Source: an uncultured Campylobacter sp.
Lineage (GTDB): Bacteria > Campylobacterota > Campylobacteria > Campylobacterales > Campylobacteraceae
NCBI RefSeq assembly: GCF_937980635.1
Contig: NZ_CALJPG010000016.1
Span: 35,136 to 99,135, forward strand
DNA length: 64,000 nucleotides
Direction of reading: 5' to 3'
Shown here: piece by piece, positions 53,001 to 60,826 of the stretch
How the letters are laid out: each line of letters starts with the position of its first letter
Numbering within the stretch: position 1 is the first letter of the stretch
The notes under the pieces: model-generated
The model's database searches: none
Seen by the model: the letters and a program-made list of their open reading frames with translations, nothing else
What the model was told of the DNA's origin: nothing
Made by a program: the position numbers and the translations under genes

Positions 53001-53525
53001 ATTGCCGCCATATGGGGCGAGGTTGAAATACATTCCTAAAATTTCATCCTTGCTGAAGTGCCACTCAAGCTGAAAGGCATTGAAAATTTCGATGATTTTG
53101 TTCTTGTAGCTGCGCTGTTTGGGGCGCATCATACGCGCGACCTGCATCGTGATCGTGGAGGCTCCGACGCGCTCGACGTTGCCCTCGCTTTTTTTAGTAA
53201 AATTTTGTGTAAAATTATACGTAGCCGCGCGCAGGATCGAGGCTGGATTGACGCCGAAATGGTAGTAAAAATAGCGGTCTTCAAAGTAGATCGCGCTTTG
53301 TTTCAGCCGCGGCGGTATCTCGTCTGCAGCTGCGTAAAAGCGCCAAATTTGATCGTCGCTGATCTGCATATTTAAAATTTCGCCGTTTCGGTCATATAAA
53401 ATTCTACTCTTCTGCTTATTTAGCATATCCAAATTTAGCGGATAAAGCGCGTCCAAGATCAAAAACAGAGCGAATGCAAATGCGCAAAATAGCGCGATTT
53501 TTAACGTAAATTTTAGAAATTTCAT
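50076..53525 (-). CDS. pbpC: Penicillin-binding protein 1C, enlarged by two low-complexity inserts
   Basis: Bifunctional peptidoglycan synthase. Membrane anchor at residues 5-27; GT51 transglycosylase with E-D-R-Y-F-Y-Y-H-F-G-V-N and N-L-A-P-Y-G-G-N-I-E-G; transpeptidase with G-S-T-L-K-P-F (SxxK Ser), S-L-N-I-P and M-F-K-T-G-T-S; PBP1C C-terminal domain. Length 1149 against about 770. Insert 1 (DNA about 51,925-52,710, ~260 residues, Ala/Ser/Asn/Gln-rich) separates the two catalytic domains. Insert 2 (50,225-50,610, ~128 residues) interrupts the C-terminal domain with Q-N-F/Q-N-S/K-N-F units. The minus-strand TATAAT at 53,532-53,537 ends six bases before the ATG, so the mRNA may be leaderless; no ribosome site is visible. 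Confidence 0.93.
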   Translation of the reverse strand: MKFLKFTLKIALFCAFAFALFLILDALYPLNLDMLNKQKSRILYDRNGEILNMQISDDQIWRFYAAADEIPPRLKQSAIYFEDRYFYYHFGVNPASILRAATYNFTQNFTKKSEGNVERVGASTITMQVARMMRPKQRSYKNKIIEIFNAFQLEWHFSKDEILGMYFNLAPYGGNIEGVKTAAYFYFKKDLRELSNAQIALLSVIPKNPNKNRLDRRSNINALKNRLISQLRQGGVISQSEYERALAEPFSPRRYAAPNYAPHYALLAFSNYKMQNFTAKDDANFTQNFDSNSAPGGAAGQAGSSAHRAAAGAESNFSDAAGAETNFTAAAKVGENLSSATNTQAGVNLKEMNPKEADFKTDAPKNLNLGGTILNLNEREVAESQIGAKPNESKSVKPNKPEGANLDEWRDLINATRPSQNTQSLNLNEQRVAARLPQNLQADANSGERLHVNFIAQTNSASGARAQTDSASDAKMQTASAASAESQANSAPNAKVSQNFALAAQAQINSYPNAKTQENFKNFKGSSQPQEQTARAQELARLSEGKIYSSLDLKTQIALEGFLKSEILSLRDKGVRNGAAVLIDNESMSVIAYVGSHDLSANEGQNDGVRSQKNVGSTLKPFIYAKALQHGLITPSKKLIDAPIIFAGYVPRNYNQGFMGAVSATDALSLSLNIPAVKLNLMLEGDGLYEMLSNVHLAEFNKDYYGAGIALGSISMSLMDLARLYSAFANGGKLRKLEIAGAKIGDEAQILTPQSAYIVTQMLRNAPRSYLGSVWQNTLNAPPLMFKTGTSADARDLYTVALTPKFTLGVWLGNFDGSKTRDLSGGVSAAKVAFNMFAFLDKSGMLGEVEFARPAGVSLRRVCTDAYREKECAQSADDLTIDGVEPNEECEIYGTSELFYLLKHGLLDPQKVRAGRCAAKFAAVKPVLNDINAKTYETGADGFLRLKVQCTAVFGERVYIRLSGGSREFIALNSTAFTGENSANLDSKHSSTAQQDNLKQNFAEQNSTVQNSMRQNLAPRNLKSQNLTKQNSVEWNFIAKNPATRNLASQNSILQNSTEQNFAQQNSEAQNFTAKNFTDQNSSQQNFAARDFTTQSLAPANSKVKTGEYFARTNGEAFTLSLGAGDFELGCLDENANFAKANFRVNERK
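50221..50610 (-). repeat. RAATTY array within pbpC
   Basis: About 20 RAATTY hexamers by eye in 390 bases (random expectation about 0.4), spaced irregularly, roughly 12-30 bases apart, and always compatible with the reading frame. On the coding strand most are read as x-x-R AAT TYx, giving Asn-Phe or Asn-Ser. Bases between sites vary freely. The variable spacing and lack of a constant repeat rule out a CRISPR array or simple microsatellite. Confidence 0.75.
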
Positions 53526-53531
53526 CGCGCA

Positions 53532-53568
53532 ATTATATCAAAGAATTTTAATGATTTTAGGCTATAAT
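53532..53568. promoter_or_regulatory. Back-to-back -10 boxes of pbpC and the helicase gene
   Basis: Two perfect TATAAT hexamers in the 68-base gap: minus strand at 53,532-53,537 (for pbpC) and plus strand at 53,563-53,568 (for the helicase gene). The plus-strand start would fall near 53,575, so the ATG at 53,567 lies inside the promoter and cannot be the helicase start. Confidence 0.65.
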
Positions 53569-53593
53569 GGCGCCTTTTTGCAAAGGAATAATC

Positions 53594-55621
53594 TTGGACG
53601 CTCTAGCTAAGCTCAATACCGAACAATACGCCGCCGCAACCGCTCCTACTGGGCACAATCTAGTAATCGCAAGCGCAGGCACAGGCAAAACCAGCACCAT
53701 CGTCGCGCGCATCGCTCATCTGCTAAATCTCGGCACGAGCCCTAGAAAAATTTTGCTTCTTACTTTTACGAACAAGGCCGCGAGCGAGATGGTAGCGAGG
53801 CTGCAGCGGCATTTTGATAAAAAAATCACCTCCGCAATCGTCGCGGGCACCTTCCACGCCGTATCCTACGCCCTACTTCGCGAGCTGGGCAAAGGCGTGA
53901 TCCTAAAGCAGCCTGCCGAGCTCAAGACGCTGCTAAAAAGCCTCGTAGAAAAGCGTAAATTTTATCACGTAAGCGACGCGCGCCCCTACGGCGGGGCGTA
54001 TCTGTACGACGTGTACTCGCTGTATCAAAACAAGGAGATGAGCGCGGATTTTGCGACGTGGTTTAGCAAAAACTACGAGGATCAGGCGGAATTTGCAGAA
54101 ATTTACGCAGATATTTTGCGCGAATTTGAGGAGGAAAAGGCGAAATTTAACTACGCCGATTTCAACGACGTATTGTTAAAAATGCGCCATGAGCTGCGAA
54201 AGGGCGCGCCGCTGCGGTTTGATGAAATTTTAGTGGACGAGTATCAGGACACTAACTCGCTGCAAGGAAGCCTCATCGATGCCTTCGCGACGAAAAGCCT
54301 TTTTTGCGTCGGCGATTTCGATCAGAGTATCTATGCTTTCAACGGCGCAAACATCGACATCATCGGCAGCTTCGGCAAGCGCTTTGCGGATGCTAAAATT
54401 TACGCGCTGAATATCAACTACCGCTCAAGCTCGGCGATTTTAGCGCTTGCAAACCGCGTCATCGCGAACAATCCGCGCCTTTACGAAAAGAAGCTGATCG
54501 TGGGGCGCGAGGGAAAATTTAGCGCGCCTAGGCTGCATGTTTACGACGATACGGCGGCACAATACGCCCACGTAGCCGCACAGATCGCGCAAAGCGGCAC
54601 TCCGCGCGAAAAGATCGCCGTCATCTTTCGCAACAACTCCAGCGCCGACGGCATCGAGGTTGCGCTTAAGGAGCTCGGTATCGGCGCGAAGCGAAAAGGC
54701 GGCGTGAGCTTTTTTGAAAGCCGCGAGATCAAGGCCTTTACGGATATCTTCGCGATGATAATAAATCCAAAAGATATGATGGCATTTATGAGCACGTGCG
54801 AATACGCAAGAGGCGTCGGCAGCGCGCTAAGCAAGGAGCTTTTCGACGCACTAATCGCGCTTGGACACGGAAGCATCCACGCAGGGCTTTTGCGTCCCGA
54901 CGAGAGCGTTAAAATTTTTGAAAAAAAGAGGAAAAACTACCAGCTCGGGCTCTTTGACGATGTGGATATAATCGGCTCGGTATCGCGCTTTGAGGCTTTA
55001 GAATTTGACGAGTTTTTTCGCTCGCATCCAGTGCTAAAACACAATAAAATCACCGAGGGCGGCGCCGTATTTTTGCACGAAATTTATAAAATTTTTAAAA
55101 AAAGCGGCTCAGCTGCAAGGTCTGCCACGCTCATCTCGCAGATCAAAGGCTCGCGCCTTTTCGCGCTTGTGGCGGATTTCATCGCGACAAAGCGCGCGAC
55201 GCTAAAAAACGGCAAGATAGACGATGAGCGCAAAAAGGATGAGATCTCCCGCATCTACGATAAATGCGGCATTTTAGAGCAGATCGCCGGTAAATACGCG
55301 GATCCGCAGAGCTTTTATAATTTCATAACTCTGGGCGCAAAGGAGATGAGCGAGGGCGAGGGGGTAAATCTGCTCAGCGTGCACGCAAGCAAGGGGCTTG
55401 AGTTTTGCAGTGTCTATCTCATCGATCTGGCGCAAAACCGCTTCCCGAACCTTAAGCTAATGGCGATGGGCGGCAGCCTGGAGGAGGAGCGGCGATTATT
55501 TTACGTGGCGGTTACCAGAGCGCGCGACGAGCTGGTGCTAAGCTACGCGAAATTTGATAAGATCAGAAAAGTTAGCTACGAGCCGAGCTGCTTTTTAAGG
55601 GAAGCGGGGCTGGTGAAGTAA
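53594..55621 (+). CDS. UvrD/Rep-family ATP-dependent DNA helicase
   Basis: 675 residues from the TTG at 53594, chosen because AAAGGA lies eight bases upstream and the in-frame ATG at 53567 overlaps the -10 box. Superfamily 1A motifs: Q-motif-like L-N-T-E-Q-Y, Walker A A-S-A-G-T-G-K-T-S-T, L-T-F-T-N-K-A-A-S-E-M (Ia), L-V-D-E-Y-Q-D-T-N (II), G-D-F-D-Q-S-I-Y-A-F (III), N-Y-R-S (IV), S-V-H-A-S-K-G-L-E-F (V), and V-T-R-A-R-D-E-L (VI). A 3'-5' helicase of DNA repair and replication restart. In Epsilonproteobacteria this type is annotated UvrD or Rep; I do not choose. Normal length, no insert. Confidence 0.93.
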   Translation: MDALAKLNTEQYAAATAPTGHNLVIASAGTGKTSTIVARIAHLLNLGTSPRKILLLTFTNKAASEMVARLQRHFDKKITSAIVAGTFHAVSYALLRELGKGVILKQPAELKTLLKSLVEKRKFYHVSDARPYGGAYLYDVYSLYQNKEMSADFATWFSKNYEDQAEFAEIYADILREFEEEKAKFNYADFNDVLLKMRHELRKGAPLRFDEILVDEYQDTNSLQGSLIDAFATKSLFCVGDFDQSIYAFNGANIDIIGSFGKRFADAKIYALNINYRSSSAILALANRVIANNPRLYEKKLIVGREGKFSAPRLHVYDDTAAQYAHVAAQIAQSGTPREKIAVIFRNNSSADGIEVALKELGIGAKRKGGVSFFESREIKAFTDIFAMIINPKDMMAFMSTCEYARGVGSALSKELFDALIALGHGSIHAGLLRPDESVKIFEKKRKNYQLGLFDDVDIIGSVSRFEALEFDEFFRSHPVLKHNKITEGGAVFLHEIYKIFKKSGSAARSATLISQIKGSRLFALVADFIATKRATLKNGKIDDERKKDEISRIYDKCGILEQIAGKYADPQSFYNFITLGAKEMSEGEGVNLLSVHASKGLEFCSVYLIDLAQNRFPNLKLMAMGGSLEEERRLFYVAVTRARDELVLSYAKFDKIRKVSYEPSCFLREAGLVK

Positions 55622-56189
55622 GCAAATTTTGCTCGCTAAATTTGAAATTTTATTTTAGCGCGGGCGGATCGTTTGGGTAAGAATTTTACTCCTCGCGTAC
55701 GCCTGGTGCGCCGCCCAGGCCTCTTTGACGGATTATTATGGCAAGAATTTCGCTGCATGATTTTGTAAATTTTGCGATTTGTAAATTTTTGCGATGCGGG
55801 CGCTACGACGATATTTTGCGGCGGGCTAAAATTTGAAATTTCGATTACGCTCCGCCGCCGTGTTCTATACATCGCGGAGCTCAAATTTTATTTAACAAAT
55901 TCCAAAAATGCCGCAAATTCCACGACGAGTTAAAATTTTAAAGCGCTTCAAATTTACGGCGCTGCGAAATTTAAAATTTCACTACGTATTGCGCGCGCTG
56001 TAAAAAATACGCGCCCTACTAAATTTATTACAGCGCAAAATTCCGAGTGGTGGCAACCCGCATATTTATAAATAGATTTCGCATCGCGTAAAATTCCATT
56101 GCCGGTAAAGTTTACTGCCGATCAATTTATCGCCGCATAAAATACTATCGCGCAAATTTAACGCAACACAAAGTCCTTCGCCGCGTAAT
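55622..56189. other. Intergenic region between the helicase gene and upp
   Basis: About 570 bases between convergent genes. Numerous AAATTT and AAATTC blocks with the GC-rich filler GCGCAAATT/GCGGC. No protein-like frame, tRNA or strong terminator recognised. Confidence 0.45.
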
Positions 56190-56858
56190 TTACATCGTAT
56201 TAAACACCCTATCTCCCGCGTCTCCAAGTCCGGGCACGATATATTTTTGCTCGTTTAATCTCTCGTCGATCGCTGCGGTAAAAACCTCGACCTGCGGGTA
56301 GATCTCGCTAAATCTATGAAGCCCCTCGGGCGCTGCGATGATGGAGATAAATTTGATCTTTTTGACGCCGTTTTTCAGCAGAAATTTAACCGCATCGATC
56401 GCCGTACCGCCGGTCGCAAACATCGGATCGATGATGATTGCGGTGCGCTCCGTGGCGTCTGTGGGCAGCTTGGCGTAGAAAAACTCCGCCTGCGCGGTCT
56501 TTTCATCGCGCTGAAAGCCCAAAAATCCCACGCTAGCGTCCGGCATGAGCTTAAATACGCTATCCAGCATCCCCAGTGCGGCGCGCAAAATCGGGCAGAT
56601 CATGATCTTTGTGGCGAGCTTATACGCACTGGTTTGCGCCACGGGCGTGTGCACGCTCACCTCCCGCAGCGCCAGATCGCGCGTCGCTTCGAACATCATC
56701 AGGTAGCTGATCTCATCGACGAGCATGCGGAACTGAAACGGATCGGTCCCCCGATCGCGCAGGATCGTGAGCTTATGCTCGATCAGCGGGTGCTTGATCA
56801 GCCTCACGTTAGGCAGCTCGCACGCGGTTTGGTGCGTACATTTTTGGCTTTGGCTCAT
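56190..56858 (-). CDS. upp: Uracil phosphoribosyltransferase
   Basis: 222 residues; salvages uracil to UMP with PRPP in the cytoplasm. Family features: H-P-L-I-E-H-K-L-T-I-L-R-D near the start, R-x-L-V-D-E-I-S-Y-L-M, P-I-L-R-A-A-L-G-M, the PRPP loop I-I-D-P-M-F-A-T-G-G-T-A near residue 142, and the uracil-binding C-terminus Y-I-V-P-G-L-G-D-A-G-D-R. AAGGAGAGAAA precedes the ATG. Slightly longer N-terminus than average (~14 residues). Stands alone between two AT-block-rich gaps. Confidence 0.96.
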   Translation of the reverse strand: MSQSQKCTHQTACELPNVRLIKHPLIEHKLTILRDRGTDPFQFRMLVDEISYLMMFEATRDLALREVSVHTPVAQTSAYKLATKIMICPILRAALGMLDSVFKLMPDASVGFLGFQRDEKTAQAEFFYAKLPTDATERTAIIIDPMFATGGTAIDAVKFLLKNGVKKIKFISIIAAPEGLHRFSEIYPQVEVFTAAIDERLNEQKYIVPGLGDAGDRVFNTM

Positions 56859-57405
56859 TTTCTCTCCTTAAATTTACTAAATTTTGCGCCCTCTTGGGCA
56901 TTTTAATTATCTGTTTTGGTGCGAACTCCAGCGCCGTGGCGCTAAAATTTTGCCGATAACGGCGGCTCGCTTTAAATTTAGCTCATTTTCACTCGCAATG
57001 CACGCGTTGCGACGTTTAAATTTAGCTCGGCAGCTCACTTTAAATTTAGCGCTTTTAAAAACGCAACGCTTTAAATTTGCCCGCTCGCGTCGCCTCTAAT
57101 TTAGCCGCTCTTTAAATACGGCACGCCTTTTAAGGCACCTAGCGTTTTAATACGGTGGGCGCTTACGGCGTAAATTTCATCTGCGAAATTATCGTCTGAG
57201 GCGGCTTTAAATTTACTTAATGCTCGCGCTTGTGAGCCAAATTTTAAAATTCCCCGCTATCTTGCACGCCGATAAAATTTTAATTTCATGCATGCGGGCG
57301 CTGCGCAAGCAAGCTCAAACAAACCGAGCGTATCTTTTAATTTAACTCGCCGCAAGCTGTTAAATTTTAACGTGCCACCACCTGCCGATCAAATTTAACA
57401 GAGCC
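56859..57405. other. Intergenic region upstream of upp
   Basis: About 545 bases. Repeated short motifs of the type TTTAAATTTAGC in GC-rich filler (several copies between 56,970 and 57,110), no gene. The upp promoter should lie near 56,870-56,930 but no clear -10 stands out. Confidence 0.45.
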
Positions 57406-57999
57406 CTACTCCTTCACCACGCGCAGGAACGAATACACGTCCTGAACTCCGGGCGCGTGCGTCGCGTACCAGATCGCGTGCTTTTCGTGCTCGATGTCCG
57501 TTACTACGCCGCTAAATACCACGTCGCAGCCCACAATCGCCACGCGCACCGCAGTGCCCGAAACGTCGGTATCGGAAAAGAGATTTTTCTTTAAATTTGT
57601 AAAAATTTCAAACGAATTGCACGGATATTCGGGCTTTTTAACGCGCAGATAGGTATGCACGCGCCGCACGCCTTCGGTTTGCCGAGCCAAAGCAAGCAGC
57701 GGCTCGCGCATCGCCTCGCTCTCAAGCAGTCCGATGAGATAGACCTCGCCGTAGAAGCACTCGACCTCCAAATCCCAGCTACTAAGGCCTTTGGTAAATA
57801 GAATTTTGCTTTGAATTTTAGTCTGGATGAGCTTGTCGCTAGCGACCTCGCTGACGCTGCGGCGGTCGCGCGCTACGGAGTAGATGTCATACACGCTAAG
57901 CGCGTTGCCAGCGGGCGCAAGCGGAGCCGCGCACGAGCTAAATAGCGCCGCGCAAGAGAGCAAAAACACCGACAAAAATGCCAGAAACAAAACCCTCAA
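57406..57999 (-). CDS. BON-domain lipoprotein
   Basis: 197 residues. N-terminal signal M-R-V-L-F-L-A-F-L-S-V-F-L-L-S-C-A-A followed by a second Cys in F-S-S-C-A-A, either of which could be the lipid-bearing Cys (L-L-S-C fits the lipobox best). Two BON domains follow (about residues 45-110 and 125-195): D-K-L-I-Q-T-K-I-Q-S-K-I ... L-E-V-E-C-F-Y-G-E-V-Y-L-I-G-L-L and V-R-V-A-I-V-G-C-D-V-V-F-S-G-V-V. Resembles DolP/YraP-like envelope proteins that bind membrane phospholipid. Start is TTG with GGAGAGGG just upstream. Confidence 0.85.
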   Translation of the reverse strand: MRVLFLAFLSVFLLSCAALFSSCAAPLAPAGNALSVYDIYSVARDRRSVSEVASDKLIQTKIQSKILFTKGLSSWDLEVECFYGEVYLIGLLESEAMREPLLALARQTEGVRRVHTYLRVKKPEYPCNSFEIFTNLKKNLFSDTDVSGTAVRVAIVGCDVVFSGVVTDIEHEKHAIWYATHAPGVQDVYSFLRVVKE

Positions 58000-58389
58000 A
58001 CCCTCTCCAATCTTGTTTAATTTCTAATTATCTCAAACCAGCTGCCGGCGCCGCTTTTTTAAATTTAGCCCCGCAGGTGCCGTTTCGCCGCGACCTGAAA
58101 TTTTACGGCGCGAAATTTCACGGCGTAAAATTCCGAGCCGACGCACCGCAAAATTTTACAATGAAAATTTTAAAATTTGCGTTGTAATTCGCACGGCTTG
58201 CAGAATTTTGCGCTTTCGCCACGGCGGAATTTCGCGAGCAGTATTCGTCGCCGTAAAATTCTACGCGGCTAAATTTTCATTGTAAATTTGCCGCTGCGAA
58301 TTCTACGAAGTAAAATTTCTCGCGGCGGAATTTGCCTCTGTAAAATTTTATATTTCAAAACCCGCGCCCAAAATTTCGCCCGCCCGCGG
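58000..58389. repeat. Intergenic RAATTY array
   Basis: About 17 RAATTY hexamers by eye between 58,060 and 58,380 in GC-rich filler (GCGGC, CGCGG). No gene. Both flanking genes are on the minus strand. Confidence 0.6.
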
Positions 58390-59163
58390 CTAATTCGTCG
58401 TAAGCCCACCGTCTATCGCAAATATCGCGCCGCTGACCCACTTCGCCGCATCCGACGCCAAAAACACCGCCGCATCGCCGATGTCCTGCGCGCTGCCGAT
58501 TTTGCCAAGCGGATAGATATTTTGTACCATTTGCTCAAACGCCTCGCGTCCCTGCGGGCTAAGCGCGCTTAAATTTCGCTCAAACTGCGGCGTCAGCACG
58601 CTTCCGGGCGCTATGGCATTGACGCGAATGCCGAGTTTGCCGACCTCAAAGGCAAGCGATTTGGTGAAAGAATTTAGCGCGCCTTTGGTAATCGAATACG
58701 CCGTCGTGGTGCGCCCCACGAGCATTCGGTTCGCAAAATACGACGAGATATTGATCACGCAGCCCTTGCTAGCCGCAAGCGCGCCCAAAAGCCCCTGAGT
58801 AAGCAGATATGGCGCTTTGACGTTTAGGTTTAGATGGGCATCCAGTAACGCTTCGTCGGTCGCCTCAAACGGTACGAATTTTCCCAACCCGGCGTTATTT
58901 ACTAGGATATCTATCTTAGGAGATTGCGCTAAAATGCGCTCGCAAAGGTCTTTTATCGTTTTGCTTTGCGCCAAATCCGCCTCTATCGCGTAAGCTTTCA
59001 CGCCGTAACCGCCCAATGCCTCCTGCGCGATTTTTAATTTCTCCTCGCTTCTGCCGAGCAGGATCAAATTTGCGCCCTCTTTGGCGAAACACTTTGCTAT
59101 GCCAAGCCCTATGCCGTCGCTTCCGCCAGTGATTACGGCTGTTTTGCCCTCTAATCGTTTCAT
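58390..59163 (-). CDS. Short-chain dehydrogenase/reductase
   Basis: 257 residues, classical SDR. Nucleotide motif T-G-G-S-D-G-I-G-L-G-I-A at about residue 11, N-N-A-G near residue 89, catalytic Ser in I-N-I-S-S-Y and Y-S-I-T-K, then P-G-S-V-L-T-P, and the C-terminal F-A-I-D-G-G-L-T-T-N. The pattern fits the FabG-like subgroup but the substrate is not deducible. The ATG is preceded by AAAGGAAAAGT. Stands alone. Confidence 0.92.
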   Translation of the reverse strand: MKRLEGKTAVITGGSDGIGLGIAKCFAKEGANLILLGRSEEKLKIAQEALGGYGVKAYAIEADLAQSKTIKDLCERILAQSPKIDILVNNAGLGKFVPFEATDEALLDAHLNLNVKAPYLLTQGLLGALAASKGCVINISSYFANRMLVGRTTTAYSITKGALNSFTKSLAFEVGKLGIRVNAIAPGSVLTPQFERNLSALSPQGREAFEQMVQNIYPLGKIGSAQDIGDAAVFLASDAAKWVSGAIFAIDGGLTTN

Positions 59164-59440
59164 ACTTTTCCTTTCAATACGTAAATTTACGTTCTAAAAA
59201 TTTGAGCGAGATTTATGGATCTTGCAAACTTCGAAATTTTGCAGGCTTTGAAATTTTATTAACTTTAAAATTTCGCCCGCTTTAAAATTTCGCGGCGAAG
59301 CGAAATTTCGTCGATAAAATTTTACTAACTTTAAAATTCTACCGATAAAATTTCACGGCAAAATTTCATCGTAAAGCTCGCGACGGAATTTCATCGGGAA
59401 TTTTATCCGTAAATTCCACCCAAACTGCGCGTTGCTTGGC
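59164..59440. repeat. Intergenic RAATTY array upstream of the SDR gene
   Basis: About a dozen AAATTT/AAATTC/GAATTT sites in ~230 bases, several embedded in TAACTTTAAAATT and CGATAAAATTT units that recur two or three times. No gene. Confidence 0.55.
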
Positions 59441-59809
59441 TTACAACACCTGTTTTACACTACTAGCCGTGATTTCAAGTAGCCTCGTAGCAAACGGAAA
59501 TTTCGCCTTCGTTTCTTCAAACTCCGCGCCACTATCAATAAAGCGCGCCGTGCCCTTCACTACAAAGCCGCGCCCTGCGCCGAACCTGCCTGCTAGCTCC
59601 TTTGTAGCGACGCTAAGCTCGACGTTTGGATTTGCCTCCACGTTGCTTTGCGTCTTTTTCATGCCCGCAGCTGGGATGAGGATGCGATCACCTTTAATGA
59701 CTAGATATCTGTTCCACGTGTTGCTGATATGAGCCTCGCCGTGCGCGCAGGTAGCGATACCCACGGCGCATTCATAATTTAAAATTTCTAAAAATTCCTT
59801 GCTAAACAT
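59441..59809 (-). CDS. Pyridoxamine 5'-phosphate oxidase-family flavin-binding protein
   Basis: 122 residues, a small single-domain split-barrel protein of the PPOX/FMN-binding class. The N-terminal half (V-G-I-A-T-C-A-H-G-E-A-H-I-S-N-T-W-N-R-Y) and the middle (N-P-N-V-E-L-S-V ... G-F-V-V-K-G-T-A-R-F) are typical. Probably binds FMN or F420-like flavin; reaction unknown. AAGGAGAGAAA precedes the ATG. Independent of its neighbours. Confidence 0.88.
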   Translation of the reverse strand: MFSKEFLEILNYECAVGIATCAHGEAHISNTWNRYLVIKGDRILIPAAGMKKTQSNVEANPNVELSVATKELAGRFGAGRGFVVKGTARFIDSGAEFEETKAKFPFATRLLEITASSVKQVL

Positions 59810-59882
59810 TTTCTCTCCTTAAATTTACATTTTAAAGCTCGCGATTTTGGTTGACAAGCCCCGCGCGCAACTGAAATTTTAA

Positions 59883-60575
59883 CTACCTCCGCCGCCTTTC
59901 GCTGCGGTTAATTTTATATTTCAAAAGCGCGTCTTTTTCGGCCTTGCTTACGCGAAAGCTATCGCGGATCTTCGATATCGCCTTGTTTTGGATAAATTTA
60001 ACCGCCCGCTTGCTCTCCAAAAACGCAAGCGTGATCTCGCGCTGTTTGATAAACATCTCGGCTATCGCCCACGCTGCGCCCATCTGCACATAGTACCGCT
60101 CGTCGCTTTCGGCGGCGCAAATTTCAAAAAATTCCTCGGGCGAGATCGCGCTCATATTTTGCATAAAATAAACGTAGAAAAATCGCCTCTCAAACTCGTC
60201 CGCGCCGCCCTTAGCCTGCTTTAGCAGCGCGTCCGCGAAAGCGGCGCCCCTGAATTTCGGAGCGAACATATCGCAAACCGCCCAATTAGGCATCGTTTTG
60301 ATAAAACTGCTCGCAAGGGTAAATTTCGCCTCATCCTGCTTTAAAAGCATGATGAAAAAGCCTTTTAGCACGAACTCCTCGTGAAAAATGGGCTCGTAAT
60401 TTTGCAGCTCGTCCGCCCCGCCCAAAGCGGCGAGGCTTTTGTGAGCAAGTGCGCGCAGTGCGGGAGTGCGCACGCCCAAAATCTGCGGCGCGGGTATTAG
60501 GCGCTGCGAAAATTGTGCAAACTTCTCCTCGCTTAGCGCTCGTAGCTGCCCTAGCATCTTTTCTCGTAAATCCAT
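59883..60575 (-). CDS. DNA alkylation repair protein (AlkD-like)
   Basis: 230 residues of HEAT-like helical repeats. The N-terminus (L-R-A-L-S-E-E-K-F-A-Q-F-S-Q-R-L-I-P ... I-L-G-V-R-T-P-A-L-R-A-L-A) and the W-A-V-C-D ... W-A-I-A-E-M-F segments match the AlkD/DUF-type DNA glycosylase fold family that removes alkylated purines. Catalytic identity not proven; some relatives lack activity. AAAGGAAAGCT before the ATG. Ends with a basic R-S-E-R-R-R-R tail. Confidence 0.82.
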   Translation of the reverse strand: MDLREKMLGQLRALSEEKFAQFSQRLIPAPQILGVRTPALRALAHKSLAALGGADELQNYEPIFHEEFVLKGFFIMLLKQDEAKFTLASSFIKTMPNWAVCDMFAPKFRGAAFADALLKQAKGGADEFERRFFYVYFMQNMSAISPEEFFEICAAESDERYYVQMGAAWAIAEMFIKQREITLAFLESKRAVKFIQNKAISKIRDSFRVSKAEKDALLKYKINRSERRRR

Positions 60576-60826
60576 AGCTTTCCTTTAAATTTTGATTGCG
60601 GATTTTACCAACCCCTGCACGCGAGCTGATCTCGGCGCGCCAAAATTTCACCGCATGGGTTATCTATTTAAACAGATCGCGCCACATGCTTAAACTAATC
60701 GCCTATTGGGTCGCGCCACTTTATAAATTGCCCGCCCCACTCGCTCAAAGTCTTTTGCTCAAAAAACACGACTGCCAAATCGTGCCGTATGGCGTCAGGC
60801 AAAGCAAGCCGTGCCGCTAAAGCCGC

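Noticed and set aside
53567..53593. ATG start of the helicase gene at 53,567
   Set aside because: It overlaps a perfect TATAAT box and has no ribosome site; the TTG at 53,594 follows AAAGGA.
55636..55884. 82-codon minus-strand frame after the helicase gene
   Set aside because: Composition is that of AT-block filler and no ribosome site or domain is seen.
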